Source of the DNA: Lytechinus pictus
Lineage: Eukaryota; Echinodermata; Echinoidea; Temnopleuroida; Toxopneustidae
NCBI RefSeq assembly: GCF_037042905.1
Contig: NC_087245.1
Location: 9,873,501-9,937,500, forward strand
DNA length: 64,000 nucleotides
Direction: 5' to 3'
The notes below the pieces were generated by a model. It worked only from the letters and a program-made list of their open reading frames with translations, was not told the DNA's origin and did not search any database. Positions 49,845 through 61,800 of the stretch are shown piece by piece (position 1 is the first letter of the stretch; the number at the start of each line of letters is the position of its first letter). The position numbers and the translations under genes were made by a program.

Positions 49845-51600
49845 TCGCTCGATCTTCGCGCTCGCATTGCCTGTTGGGTGATTTACATATCTTGTTCAAT
49901 ATGGAGTTGGAATATCAAGTTTGGAACTCCAATATACAAAACGTATTTCACCTCGGAAATCGAACTTTCACTATTTTGTATAATTTACAAATTGGTTTTT
50001 AAAAAGTGCTCTGTAAAAATTTCAGTTTTATGGTCTAAATGTTAACATTTGCTGCTCGCGCTGCGCGCTCGCAAATTTTGATTGATCAGGTACCTATTAT
50101 TTTCGTGTATTCCATAAAGTTTTCAAAATATCCCTTTTCAGGTCTGATTGTCAAGACGTATCAGCTAGTGCGCTGCACGCTCGCATTTTGATTGGCGAGT
50201 TATATAAATGTTTCAGTATTGATTATACAACAAACTACTTAAAATCCCCTTTTCATGACAGTTTATCAAAAAAAATTAGCTCGCGATTTGCGCTCGCATT
50301 AATGGTTAAAAATATATTAACTGATGCATCCTATTCATATAATCACAAAAGTGAAATGTTCAATTTTTATGCCATGATATCATCAGATTTCGCGCCCTCA
50401 TTATATAGGCATTAATAACTATGATATTAATTTAATAATTAAATTGTCCCTTTTGTTTCATCTCGCGCTTAGCAGGAGGAATAGGAAGATAGTCATCATT
50501 TTTATATGATGACATGTCGGAGGGATGTCCCGATCCTATGTCAAAACTCAAAGTAATAATATTTTTAAGTGCGATCCATATCCACCTTACAATTTTTCTA
50601 CAAAGTGCTTGAAATATAAAGCTGAAATTGACTCTTTTTTCAAATCGGAATATCAAAGTTTCATGATTTTCATGATTAAAAATGTATTTAGAATGCCTAG
50701 ATTATAGGTATAAATATGAAACACGTTCGCGCATGTTTATCCAGATACTCAACTTGTTCTCTAATTTAAATCATTATCCAGTTTCAGATTACAATATCAA
50801 AATTTTTCTGCTCACGCTTTGTGCTCGCATTTTTAATGTAGGAAGACCCCATATCACTCATCCTTTTCATGATTTACAAAACATGAACAGAGTGGCCCGT
50901 TTTTAGGTCTAACTCTCGAATTTTGTTCTGCTCGCGCTTCGCGCTCGCATCATAAATCGTTTAATTATATAGCTATCCTGTTCACGATTATAAAACAGTG
51001 ATTAAAAATTTCCATTCTTTCTTTAGAAAGTTAAAAAAAATTCAGCTCGCGCTTGCATTTTTTTATTGTTGAAATATGTAACGCCTTCATGGCTAAGTGC
51101 AAGCAGTACTTAACAGGTACATTTTCAACAGGTACCAGTTCAAAACGTACATAAAAATTTTCTGCTCGCGCTTTGCGCTCGCATTATTAATACTCATCCT
51201 TTTCAGGATTTACAAAAGATGAATAGAGGGTCTCGTTCAGTAAATATTATGGGACTAAATCTCGAAATTTTCCGCTCGCGCTCCGCGCTCGCATTAATTG
51301 TTTACTTATATACCTATTCTGCTTGAGTTACAAAAAGTGCTTAGAATTTCCATTCTTTAGGTGAAAATTTCAAAAAAATTCAGCTCGCGCTTCGCGCTCG
51401 CATTATTTGATTGTTAAATGCTACTTTAACAGGTATCTTTTCCATCAGTTCAATTATGCTCGCGCTTTGCGTTCGTGGTAATTATTAAGTTTGATACACA
51501 TCTTTTTTAGGATAACAAACAATGCCCAGAAACAGTTCAAATTTTAGGGGAAAATACATAAAATTTCCAAAAAAAATTAGCTCGCGCTTTGCGCTCGCAT
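49845..51600 (+). repeat. Satellite-like array with mirror-repeat core, array 1
   Basis: About a dozen units, commonly spaced 105-120 bp. Each has a core close to GCTCGCGCTTCGCGCTCGCA (for example at about 50054, 50928, 51163, 51271, 51382, 51579). Between cores, diverged AT-rich sequence repeats catcctgttcatgat-type and agtgcttagaat-type motifs. The core is better conserved than the spacer. Confidence 0.85.
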
Positions 51601-52628
51601 CATATAAATAAGGATTATGATATTATATATCAATTAAGAATAAAGCTAAGAAATGACTAATGAGGACTACCCCGTCAAAGAAACAAACAAAAAACATCTT
51701 CGAGCTGCCGATCGGGGAAAATAGGGGGGGGCGGAAATTTGTTTCAGCCCCCCCCCCCCCCCCCCCTATTGGCGAAGGCTGGATCCGCCCCTGTGTCCCC
51801 CCTACCTTTTGGGAGAGATTTCCGCCCCTGAATTTGGGGGTAAAAACCTAATGTTTTTTTGCTTGTCAAATTTTCCTCGGGAAATCCTGGATCCGCCCCA
51901 GATTGGAATGTAGAAGATCTAGCTTTAGTAACTAACCGCCCTTTCACGCGGTAAAAAAAATCGTAATTTCAATGATGATTCCAGTGAAAAATAAGGCTAA
52001 TGACGAATATTTAGCACGTGTGAAACCAAACTAGTACATGATTATAAAGATCACAAACACAAATCACAGTCACGATTACATTACAATGATGATTCAAGAT
52101 TCATGAGTGAAAAGGCTCATAGTTTCATTCCGGACTCAACCCTGGCTGGCATTGAGTCCGCATGATATGATCGGCTCTATTGAGTTCGCTGATCATTGTG
52201 AGATCGCTCTGACCTGCTAGCTGTAATCAGTGGATCGAGCTATTACTGAAAAGCGTGAAAAAAAAAATATTGGCTCTAAACCATCGCGTACCGTGGGCAT
52301 AGGCGGCGGAAGCGGGGGGGGGGGGGGGCAGGGGGACATGTTCCCCTTAAGTTCAGGAGGGGACGCCCCCCCCCCTAAAAAGGGGGGAAATGAAGGAAGG
52401 AAGAAAAAAGGGGGAAGAAAAGAAAGAAAGAAGAAAGAAAGAAATAGAAAAGAAGAAAGGAAGAGGAAAAAGATAACCGTGAGTAAACTGAACTGCTGAA
52501 ACAAAGAAATATTAAAACGTATACAAAATGCCCCCTGGAGATATCACAATTCTGAAGCTGCCAGGGGCTTTGCTTCCTAGACCCCACCCGACCGCGGGCT
52601 TCGCGCTACACGAAAAAGAATATATCGG

Positions 52629-52812
52629 CATTTTCACGGTAACTGACGTTACACGGCACAATGTATACACTTTTCACTGTGTGTATGATTATCTCTAAAA
52701 CAACAAATGATGGGAGTAAACTCCCATCATTTGTTGTTTTTTCTAATCATAATTTATACACAATGAAAAGTGTATAAATTGTGCCGTGTAACGTCAGTTA
52801 CCATGAAAAAGC
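52629..52812. mobile_element. Foldback MITE F
   Basis: Left gcattttcacggtaactgac, right gtcagttaccatgaaaaagc. The centre is the long palindrome aacaaatgatgggagt/actcccatcatttgtt. The whole of about 184 bp folds on itself. Confidence 0.88.
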
Positions 52813-52981
52813 CCATATGTAAAAAAATAGATAAAATAAATAAAGGAGAAGAGAGCAAGATGCGAAGAAAAAGAAACGTGAATAAAATAAGGGGAGGGGA
52901 TAATTGGAAAATGAAAAAATATCGGGTTATTACATAAAAATGAAAATTTCGCTCACACTTCGCGCTCGCGTTCGCTGTTAA

Positions 52982-53508
52982 GGGTCAAGTCCATCCCAGA
53001 AAATGTTGATTTGAATAATTAGATGCTGAAAATTCCATCAAAATCGGATGTAAAATAGGAAAGTTATGCCATTTTAAAGTTTCGCTTATATTTCCCATAA
53101 AGTGCATGCACAACTAAGTGACATGCAAATATCTCTTTTGTTTTTTTATTGTTTGAATTATACAAATTTTTTAAACAGATTTGGCAATAAGGACCAACTT
53201 GACTGCACCATATAGTATAAAACAATGCTATTTCCATATTTTCAAGGAAAAATTAATCGTTGTTTCACTTGACAATGAGGAGAAAATTAAAATATTTCAT
53301 ATGATAAAATACAAAAGAAATAGTGAGTGGATGACGACATCAGTCTTCTCATTTGTTTGCATACCGATCAGTTTTGTGAAATTAAACGAAACTTTAAAAT
53401 GTCATAACTTTCTTATTTTACATCCGAATTGATGGAATTTACAATGTTATACTTGTTGAATTTTTCTCTTTTTATTAAAATCAACTATTTGTTCGGGTGG
53501 GCTTGAGA
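52982..53508. mobile_element. MITE family C copy 2
   Basis: Left gtcaagtccatcccagaaaa then tgttgattt; right aaaatcaac then tatttgttcgggtgggcttga. The interior is shared with 36658-37217 (accaacttgactg, cacttgacaatgag). Confidence 0.8.
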
Positions 53509-53769
53509 TAATCTGCTCACTAGGATACCATGGAGCTTTGAATAGGCCCTATCCAATTTTAAAGTCAATATGCACAAATTGTTTTGCTCGCGATTCGAGT
53601 TTCCATTAAATTCTGTTCATGCAATACAAAAAGTACTGAATATAAAAAAAAATCTGCTTGCGCTACGCGCTGGCATTATTTGACAGGCAAATTAATGATA
53701 CGGTCGTATTCTGTTCATGTATTACAGAAATCAGTAATTCAAGGGTTATCGTTTCAAGTCAGTAAATCA

Positions 53770-53926
53770 CTTATACCTCGGTCACATTTGCTCTACGGCG
53801 AGTCGAAAACTGCCGTTTTATTCATTTTTATGCAAACCACCTATGTATAGCTGGTACAAAAAATGTTAAAACGGTTGTTTTCGACTCGCCGTACGGCCAC
53901 CGTAGAGCAAATGTGACCGAAGTATT
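53770..53926. mobile_element. Foldback MITE family D copy 2
   Basis: Left cttatacctcggtcacattt, right aaatgtgaccgaagtat. The inner arms cggcgagtcgaaaac and gttttcgactcgccgtacgg match copy 1 at 10981. Confidence 0.87.
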
Positions 53927-54024
53927 ACTTTCATCTCTCTCCTCGCATCGATTGTACATGACCGTCATGTTCATCGTTCAAAAAGTGCTTAGAATCTGAG
54001 GTTAATTTGGGTCAGATTTTTTTT

Positions 54025-54900
54025 TAGCTCGCGCTTCGCGCTCGCATCAATTGTTTAGATAGATACATATCCTGTTCATGGTCATAATAAGTGTATTAGA
54101 ATTTTAAGGTTTGGGTCGGAATATAAAAAATGTTCAGCTCGCGCTTCGCTCTCGCATAAAATATTTAGTTAGATAGCCATTCTGTTCATGATTACCAAAA
54201 GTGCTCAGAATCTCAAAATTTTAGGTCAGATTACAAAAAAAATTCAGTTCGCGCTTCGCGCTCGCATCAATTGCTTAGATAGATATCCATCCTGTTCATG
54301 GTCATAAAAGTGCTTAGAATGTCCAGTTTGGGGTTGGAATAACAACAATTTTGAGCTCGCGCTACGCGTTCGCATAAACTGTTTAGTTAGATGCTCAATC
54401 CTACTCATGATAACCAAAAGTGCTTAGAATGTAAAAAGACATAGGTCAGAGAATCAATCTTTTTTAGCTCGGGCTTCGCGCTTGCATCAGTTGTTTAGAT
54501 AGATACAAATCCCGTTCACGGTAACAAAAAGTGCTTTAGAATATGAAAAACAAAATGTTCAGCTCGCGCTACGCGCTCGCATAAAATGTTTAGTTTAGAT
54601 ACCCATTCTGTTCATGATTATCAAAGTGCTTAGAATGTCTACATTGTAGGTCGGAATATTAAATATTTTCACATCAATTGTTTAGATAGATATACCCATC
54701 CTGTTCATGGTCACAATAGTGCTTTAATAGAATGTCCAGTTTTGTGTTGGAATATAAAAAAAAAATCCAGCTTGCGCTATGCGTTCGCATAAATGTTAGT
54801 TAGATACCCATCCTGCTTGATGACCCAAAGTGCTTAGAATGTCAAAATTTTAGGTCAGGTTATCAAAAATTTTCAGCTCGCGTTTCGCGCTCGCATAAAA
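54025..54900 (+). repeat. Satellite-like array with mirror-repeat core, array 2
   Basis: Cores near 54027, 54135, 54246, 54353, 54466, 54559, 54770 and 54876, spaced about 105-112 bp (one core lost near 54660). Spacers repeat atccatcctgttcatggtca and aaagtgcttagaatgt. Isolated cores also occur at 52945 and 53656. Confidence 0.87.
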
Positions 54901-55074
54901 GGTTTATTTTACTATCCTGTTCATCATTCATGTTCATGAGGGGGTGCATATTTTTATCGAAAAGTACATAATGGCCAACGGGGTGCAAAATCATGTAAAT
55001 GCGCCAGTCTTGTTAGATATCTCATCATGTTTGTAAGAAAATTTAAGATGTACTTAAAACTACAGACCTTACAC

Positions 55075-55669
55075 CTTAAAGGAGAATGAAACCCTTGAAA
55101 CCAGCTGAATCCATATCAAAGAGAAAAATCAAAGAAACATATTGTTGAAAGTTTGAGGAAGATTGAATGAATAATAAGAAAGTTATGAGCATTTGAATAT
55201 TGAGATCACTAATGCCATGTAGATCCTCCCATTGGCAATGCGACCAAGATATGTGATGTCACACACGTACAACTCCCTCATTACTTAAGTACTTATTTCA
55301 CATATATTCTCACTTTTATAGAGTCTATCACAAGGTGAGGTGTTCTCTTTATGAGAGGACAAGTACAGAGGTTTCACAACATTATATCATGGATGAATCG
55401 TTTGTCATATGATTAGAATGAGCAAAAAGAGATGTTTTGGGGTATATTTTCAGTGTCCAAAAGGGGAGAGTTGTTCATCTGTGACATCATAGATCTTGGT
55501 CGCATTGCCAATGGGAGGATCCCCATAGCATTAGTGATCTCGACATTCAAATGCTCATAACTCTTCTATTGCTAGTCCTATTTGACTCAAACTTTTGTTG
55601 ACCTTATTCTTTGATTTTTCTGCTTTCACAAAAGCTAACTTGCTCCAAGAGTTTCATTCTCCTTTAAAC
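55075..55669. mobile_element. MITE family B copy 3 (TTAA-flanked)
   Basis: Left TTAA-AGGAGAATGAAACC, right GTTTCATTCTCCT-TTAA. Interior blocks match the copy at 14896. Confidence 0.87.
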
Positions 55670-55849
55670 AAAAATATTATATAAAAAAACAGCTTTTAGC
55701 AGCCAACTGGGAAAATACGGGTGAAAATAATTTTTTCCGTCCCCCCCCCCTAAATTGTTATGCTTCCGCCGCCAATGACCGTGGGTCGACGGCATTGGCA
55801 GACACCATCAAAATTTTGAGTAACTAATTAAGTGGGCACGCGATGACGC

Positions 55850-56475
55850 GAAGCGCGCTCAATTGCTAGGTAGGCCGATACTGACCTAATTAAACGGATA
55901 TGATGTATCTCACTGATCAAATAATGCGAGCGCGAAATTTAGGAAAAATTCAGACCTGAAGAAGGGGCATTCTAAAGCTCGGAAATGTTTTATAATTAGA
56001 CCTTAAAGCGGGAAATCACTTTAAATAGTCCTGAAAAAGAAGCATATGTCACTACATAAAACAATAATAACTCGCGCGCAGCGCGAGCAGAACATGTCGT
56101 TCAGACCATAAAACTGACATTTTTACAGAGCACTTTAAAAAAATCAATTTGTAAATCACACGAAATAATGAAAGTTCGATTTCCGAGGTGAAATAGGTTT
56201 TGTATAATGACTTCCAAACTTGATATTTAAACTCCATATTGAACGAAATATGAAAATCACCTAACAGGCAATGCGAGCGCGAGCAAAAATTTTATATAGT
56301 GACATGAAAGACTTCCCCTCATCTTAATTTATTCACTCGTCTTCCTCCTCTTCTTTTTTCTCGTCTCTTTTCCCTCCTTTTCCCTTTTTTATTTCTTTCC
56401 CTTTTCCCTCTTTTTTGCTCCGCTCGGGGGGGGGGGGGTGGCCGGGCCCGCTCGGGCCCCCCTGGATCCGCCTAT
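55850..56475 (-). repeat. Fragments of the mirror-repeat family, inverted
   Basis: Minus-orientation cores near 55925, 56073 and 56271 (atgcgagcgcgag-like), a pyrimidine-rich tract at 56338-56415, a G10 run, and an element end cctggatccgcctatg at 56461. Boundaries are not clear. Confidence 0.65.
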
Positions 56476-57045
56476 GGGTATATCTTCTTACATTAATTAC
56501 ATTAATAATGTGAGCTCGAAAATTTTTGATATTCTGATCTGAAACTTTATAATAATATTAAAGCACGTTTTGAATAAAAAACAAGCTGCGTATCTGAATA
56601 AACATGCGTGAGCGTGTTTAGATTTAGACCTAGAAAAGGGCATTCTAAATACATTTTTTAATGAAAGTCAATAATGCGAGCTCCAGATGAAAATATTTGA
56701 TATTCCACATTATCCACAAGGTCGATGATATATTTTGAAGTTAATTCATTTAAAGGGGAAGTTTACCCTGACAAAAAGTTGACCGTGTAAAAATACCAGA
56801 AAAAAATATTGCCGAAGGTTTGAGAAAATTCCATCAAAGAAAAGAATGTTATTTGAATTTCAATTATTTGATTTGTGACGTCATATGCGAGCAGGTTTCC
56901 TACTGCTGCGACGCGTCGTATCGTAAATACAGCAATGAAATATAATTTTCTCAGAAACTTGAAAATGGTTCGATTTTATTTCATTTTGATTTGATTTAAT
57001 GTTCTCTTCTGCATACATTCATATAATTAATAATAATAATATTAA
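56476..57045. other. Intergenic DNA
   Basis: No gene recognised. A weak inverted mirror-repeat core fragment occurs near 56670. Confidence 0.55.
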
Positions 57046-57180
57046 TAGACATTTATATTGCGCCATCTATCTAGAAATAATCTATTCCGAGGCGCATCGT
57101 TATTATTATCATTACCCCGGCTTTTGCTCGAGCTGCCTCTCACTGCTCAGTGCATTCAAGGAATTAATCCTGCCGGGCAC
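57046..57180 (-). mobile_element. 3' half of the tRNA-SINE family (minus orientation)
   Basis: Contains the inverse of the 3' part of the SINE at 23948: gcgccatctatctagaaat, ctattccgaggcgc, an attatt tract, ccccggctt, gctcgagctgcc and aaggaattaatcctgccggg. The tRNA-like head is missing. Confidence 0.85.
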
Positions 57181-57182
57181 TG

Positions 57183-57287
57183 GCGGCATTTTTACATTAC
57201 ACATTTTAACTGTGCCTCTCACGGGCCGGCTGTGCCCCCCCCCCCTTTGAGAGGCACAATTAAAATTTTTAATGTAAAAATGCCGTT
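57183..57287. repeat. Hairpin-forming inverted repeat
   Basis: ggcatttttacattacacat and ctgtgcctctca on the left pair with tgagaggcaca and ttttaatgtaaaaatgcc on the right, around a C-run. Confidence 0.75.
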
Positions 57288-57789
57288 AAAACACAAGTGT
57301 GCCCCCCTCCCCCTTGAAAGTGAAGAACTTTTGGCATGAATCATAGAATAAATACTAAAAATATCATTAAAAAATGACCAACTACATGTAATTATTACTG
57401 CACCATTAGAATGTCAATAGACAAATCATTTCACATTCGTTCCTAAAAAGAAAACAAAAATATGTCATTACGAATTCGTCCTCCACTGGCAGTACATCAT
57501 AACAAATGAAAGACATGAATAAACACTAATGACGTTTAAATTTACAATTATTTAAAATTGAAGGAATATAAAATAATGAACATGTATTGCAATACAATAA
57601 AAATGAATTAGCTAAATAATTACTCATACGACAGAATGGAAAACTTCCCCTTTCAGTCTCACAATGGATTTTATCTTGGAAAACAACAACAAGCATTTTC
57701 ACACATTTCGGCACGTAGTCAATTTTTTTCAAATTTTACTGAATAACATGAATAAGGAAAGACCTCTAGAAGCAGGCGCGTATCCCAGG

Positions 57790-57950
57790 GGTGGTATTCT
57801 GGAACACTGTCATAACTTTTGTCATAAATATTGTCATTTCTCTCCAAGATGTGACACCGCTATGATTGTCACAAATCGGTATTCTGAAATTGTCTTTTCC
57901 CTGTCATATCTCTCAAAGTTACCGCCCATCTTTTCAGAATACGGCCCCAG
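57790..57950. mobile_element. Repeat family I copy 2 (short)
   Basis: ggtattctggaacactgtca to cttttcagaatac. It shares gattgtcacaaatcggtatt and ccctgtcatatctctcaaag with 22868-23445. Confidence 0.7.
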
Positions 57951-58363
57951 GATTTTGCAACCCGGGGGGGGGGGGGGGCGACCTTATTTTGGCGCCCCTG
58001 TGAGCTTGTGAGCCTTTGGAAAATGGCGCCCTCTCCCGTCAGGTAGTGGCCTACCGTGGGTCACGGCATGGGGGAGGGGCACCAGAAAAAAATTTGAGTT
58101 CATGAAAACATGAATTAAAGGTGGTCTTCAATTGCCCTTTTCACGTGATTATGAAATACGATTATTCAACATGCATTTAAGGCACCTTTGTTTGCCTGGC
58201 AGCAGTGGCGTAACTACATCGGCTTGCCAAGTAACAAAACAAACAAACAAAAACGGAGGAAAGGAGAAAAAGAGGAAGAAGGAAATAGAAACGTAATGGG
58301 GGAGAAGAATACATAAGAAATATGTAATATGAAATATTATTATCATATATTTAAATATATGAA

Positions 58364-58615
58364 TTTGGCGCCTCAGGACAAACATCAAATAGGTGCTCCT
58401 GTGTCGAACATCAATTCGGCGCCCCTAAGTAAAACATAAATTCGGCGCCCCCCCCCCCCCCCAATGTCGAACATAATTCGGTGCCCCCCCCCCCCTATGT
58501 CGAACATCGATTCGGCGACCCTAGGTCGAACATCAATTCGGCGCCCCCTATATCAAACTAAAATTCGGCGCCCCCAGGTAGAACATAAAGTTTGCATAGG
58601 GGCGCCGAATTTATC
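58364..58615 (+). repeat. Minisatellite, unit about 26-30 bp
   Basis: About eight imperfect copies of gtcgaacatcaattcggcgc followed by a C-run of variable length. Confidence 0.85.
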
Positions 58616-58743
58616 TTCAACCTAGGGAGGCGACATGATAATAGTTCCACATACGCCATGTACTTAAAAGTTCATAAGGCGTCGACAGGCATATATTTTA
58701 TACGACGGTTGTCTTGAGATTATTGAACAAAATGGATGTTGCA

Positions 58744-58815
58744 TTAAACTGCGTAGTCGGGGATGTTAAGCTTCGTATTCCCTACCGCACAAATTCCTAA
58801 GATGACACCACAGAT
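58744..58815 (-). CDS. Tetraspanin B exon 6 (end of TM4 and tail)
   Basis: 72 nt; acceptor tttgtttcag; stop TAA at 58744-58746. It encodes ICGVILGICAVGNTKLNIPD followed by YAV. Confidence 0.9.
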   Translation of the reverse strand: MCGVILGICAVGNTKLNIPDYAV

Positions 58816-61800
58816 CTGAAACAAAACAAAACAATATTAATATAATGACACCTTTTTTATTATCATTATCAAATTAGACGAAGTCTTTTATTAGCTTTCC
58901 GTATCACCATGATCATTAAGCTCTTTGGTCTATTTTGGCGACAAATAAATTTATATACCCCCGACATCACCATAAACAAACGGAAATTCAATAAAGATAA
59001 TCAAAAAATTAAGATTGATTTAACGAAACGAAATGAATATGCGGCGAATGTGTACACCAGTGGTCTTATTTCAAATCACATCAATGTGTAAAATACTCTT
59101 CGGCACACATTTTGTGGGTTATGATTGAAAATAGTCAAACATCGAGAAAAAAAAACTTCATAAATTAATATTTGCCTTCACATTCCGGCCATCTGTAATA
59201 ATAATTACAACATCCAAATATTGAAAATTGTTTAATAAGTTGAAGCTGGGATACAATATCAGGTACTGGGCCAATAAACAAATAAACCAAATAGATATTA
59301 CGTAAACAGGACGAAATACATGTGGATAAATCTTCATATTGAATTTGATCCGGGTAGAACCACTTTTGAAAGCATGACCATGATCCAAATTTGTCAGCCA
59401 GCGATTACTTACGTTAACAAAAGCAACGCCAATCGCGAGTCCTGCAATAATTTGAATTTGATCTCTCAGTAAATCTTGGACTGCGGAGTCGCAGGGCTGA
59501 AAAGGAACAAAACAGCGGTCAAATCAATCGGAAAAGTTTATTATTTTGTTTATATGATACAAAAAATTCCCATGATGGTGATATCATTGATGATAGTGAT
59601 GATAAATTGTTAATGATACAGTAGTACAGTACTATAATGATAAACGTAGTAGTAGTGGTAATACTAATACTACTACTACTAATAATAATATTAATAATAA
59701 TAATGACAATATAAAGAAGATTTTATTAAATTTACAACGTATAGGACTTAATTAAAATGTTTCTAATAACAAGGACCCTTGGTCGAGCAGTTCTTGTAAC
59801 TGAAAGGGCTACCCTGTTAAAATAAGACCACAAATAAACAAATCAATTGCTTATTTAGTTAATCAGATTGAATTCTTACGTTTGTATGTATGTCGAAAGT
59901 AGCTGAGCCAATGATGTTACAGCCAGGAGTTTTTAATTTACAGCATGAATAAGGTACAAGTTCTGGTTGATCCTTAACCCAGCCCATCCAATCAGTGTAG
60001 TTATGAACTCCGCAACACTTTAGCTTTAATGGAAAAACACAATGAGACATTGAACAAACGATTGAACAATGATATATCAACAGAAGTTTTATGTAATAGT
60101 TTCTTCTTAGCTTTATATTCTTCTAAACAAAATAAGTACAACCTTTTCAGCATTCTATGATGGCAACATCAGGCCCAAAGAACAATCTCTACAATTTTTT
60201 TTTTATCTCATTAGCCCTTATTTTAGCGCGAGCTCATTTTTTTTTGGTAAACATAATGGAAAAGATTTATTACAGGCTGATACACCACAACAGTTTTTGA
60301 GTGAAAGATGTAAAAGTATGCAATAAAAACAACCACAAAGGGCACAGCAATCTAGCACAATGAATTAATTTGATGAAGATTGATTTATCTTGATATTAAG
60401 ATGGAATGTTTTAACAAAAATAATGGGAGAGCGTCTGTATAGCATGATGAAGTCTATCAATGTTTCCATCCATAGCAACAAAGGCCCAGTCATCAACAGC
60501 TTTCATGAGAACCAATTGATTTCACACAGGATGCAGCCAAGGATGTCTTCATGGGTGAGACAAGACCTCGCGGTGATAGGAGTATTGATGCACAAAAGTA
60601 TAGGCTCTGGGATGGTGAGGAAGTAAGGTTGTGAAGAATGAGAATTATCTTAATAAGTCCCTATTCAACAGCAAAAGTGCGATGCCCGGAAGAGTGGCCT
60701 TTCCTGGTGGCAGTCTACTTGGACCTGGCACGCATCTTTCTCCTCTTACGCTTCAGGCGTCGCATACGTTTCTTGCGCCACTTATCCCTCATCCTCTAAT
60801 TCTAAGTATTAAAACTTCTTTTTAAGGTACTGGAAGTTTGAGGTGCTGATTATCCTTCAAAAGAAGGATCTAAACAGATTTGGGAAGCAACAACGAGCGA
60901 TGCCTTGGTAAAGAGAAAGCTGATTGCTTGTCGTCGCGAGTTCAATTGTTCTTTTAATTCCAAGTACTTTATCCTGAAAGTTTAACATTTTGAGCTATAT
61001 TTGTGATCAAGAAAATGATCCTGTTCTAACTAAACATACACACAAGAGCTTTAATTTTTAATTCACTGACCAGAAAAAAGGACCTGTTAAGGAGTGTTTA
61101 CAATCATGAAGACGATACGTATCTAAACATCAAATAATGCGAGCGCGAAGCGTGAGCTGAAAACGTTTGATATTTCGACCTGAAAAATTGAGAATTCTAA
61201 GCGCTTTTTGTAATCATGCACATATAGGTATGTAACTAAACGAATGAAGCAAGCGCGAGCTGAATTTTTATAAGATTGAGCTAAAAACGGAGTTCTCTCA
61301 ATGGACACTTCCGTCTTTTGTAACGACCGCTTCAATATCTCAGTAAGATGTTATAGGTTACTTTTGCAAAGACATGAGTTTCAGAAGTTTCAAATCGTAA
61401 TATTCATAGAAATTATTTTGAAATTAACAAAAGAATTTGGGTCAATATATTTCGATGAAAAAGATATCTACCAATTTATTTTTCTACAGAAGCCGGGTCA
61501 CTTGCATATACCAAGGATTCACAATAAATCCAGATCTGGCGGCGGTGAATATGCCTAGCAACCAGCTGAATATTAGATTTAGCATTAAACCTTGTAGATT
61601 TAAATATATAAAGCTAAAAGATTTAAATTTAAGTCTTCTGTGATTTTAAAGTTATTCCCTAAGATAAAAAGTAAACGAATTTTTTTACTGAAAAGTATGC
61701 ACAGCCGATCTGAATTCATTTCAAATCCTTGAGATTTAGAATGTATTCTTTATGTTTCTCGTTGTGTAACCATATATATTTTCTCTGTTGGATTTGAATT

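Larger units (their letters stand above)
49427..51838. mobile_element. hAT-type non-autonomous element with 8-bp target duplication
   Basis: Ends CATGGGCGGAAATC (from 49435) and GATTTCCGCCCCTG (to 51830), 14-bp inverted with one mismatch. AATTTGGG flanks both sides (49427-49434 and 51831-51838). The interior has G/C runs and the mirror-repeat array; no transposase. Confidence 0.85.
49085..52145. mobile_element. Foldback MITE split by later insertions
   Basis: Left arm (about 49085-49310) has gaatcttgaatcatcattg and gccttatttttcacttgaat. Right arm (about 51935-52145) has the inverse ttccagtgaaaaataaggc and caatgatgattcaagattc. The arms clearly belong to one element; about 2.6 kb, including the hAT-type insertion, lies between them. 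Confidence 0.78.
52290..55785. mobile_element. 3.5-kb hAT-type element with 8-bp target duplication, full of nested MITEs
   Basis: Element 52298-55777. Ends CATAGGCGGCGGAAGC and GCTTCCGCCGCCAATG are 16-bp inverted repeats with one mismatch. ACCGTGGG flanks it at 52290-52297 and 55778-55785. The interior holds G and purine tracts, four MITEs and the second mirror-repeat array, but no transposase. Confidence 0.87.

Noticed and set aside
49507..49899. 130-codon Phe/Leu/Ser-rich minus-strand frame, and the similar one at 52217-52504
   Set aside because: Both are translations of purine-rich low-complexity tracts beside G/C runs.
49367..51900. Outer pair of ggcggatccagg ends as one transposon
   Set aside because: The ends are inverted, but the flanking 8-mers (tacgggag and attggaat) do not match, so a single insertion cannot be shown.
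49845..54900. Regularly spaced repeats resembling a CRISPR layout
   Set aside because: Units are diverged tandem repeats in which the spacers are also homologous, within transposons of an animal genome; no cas genes.
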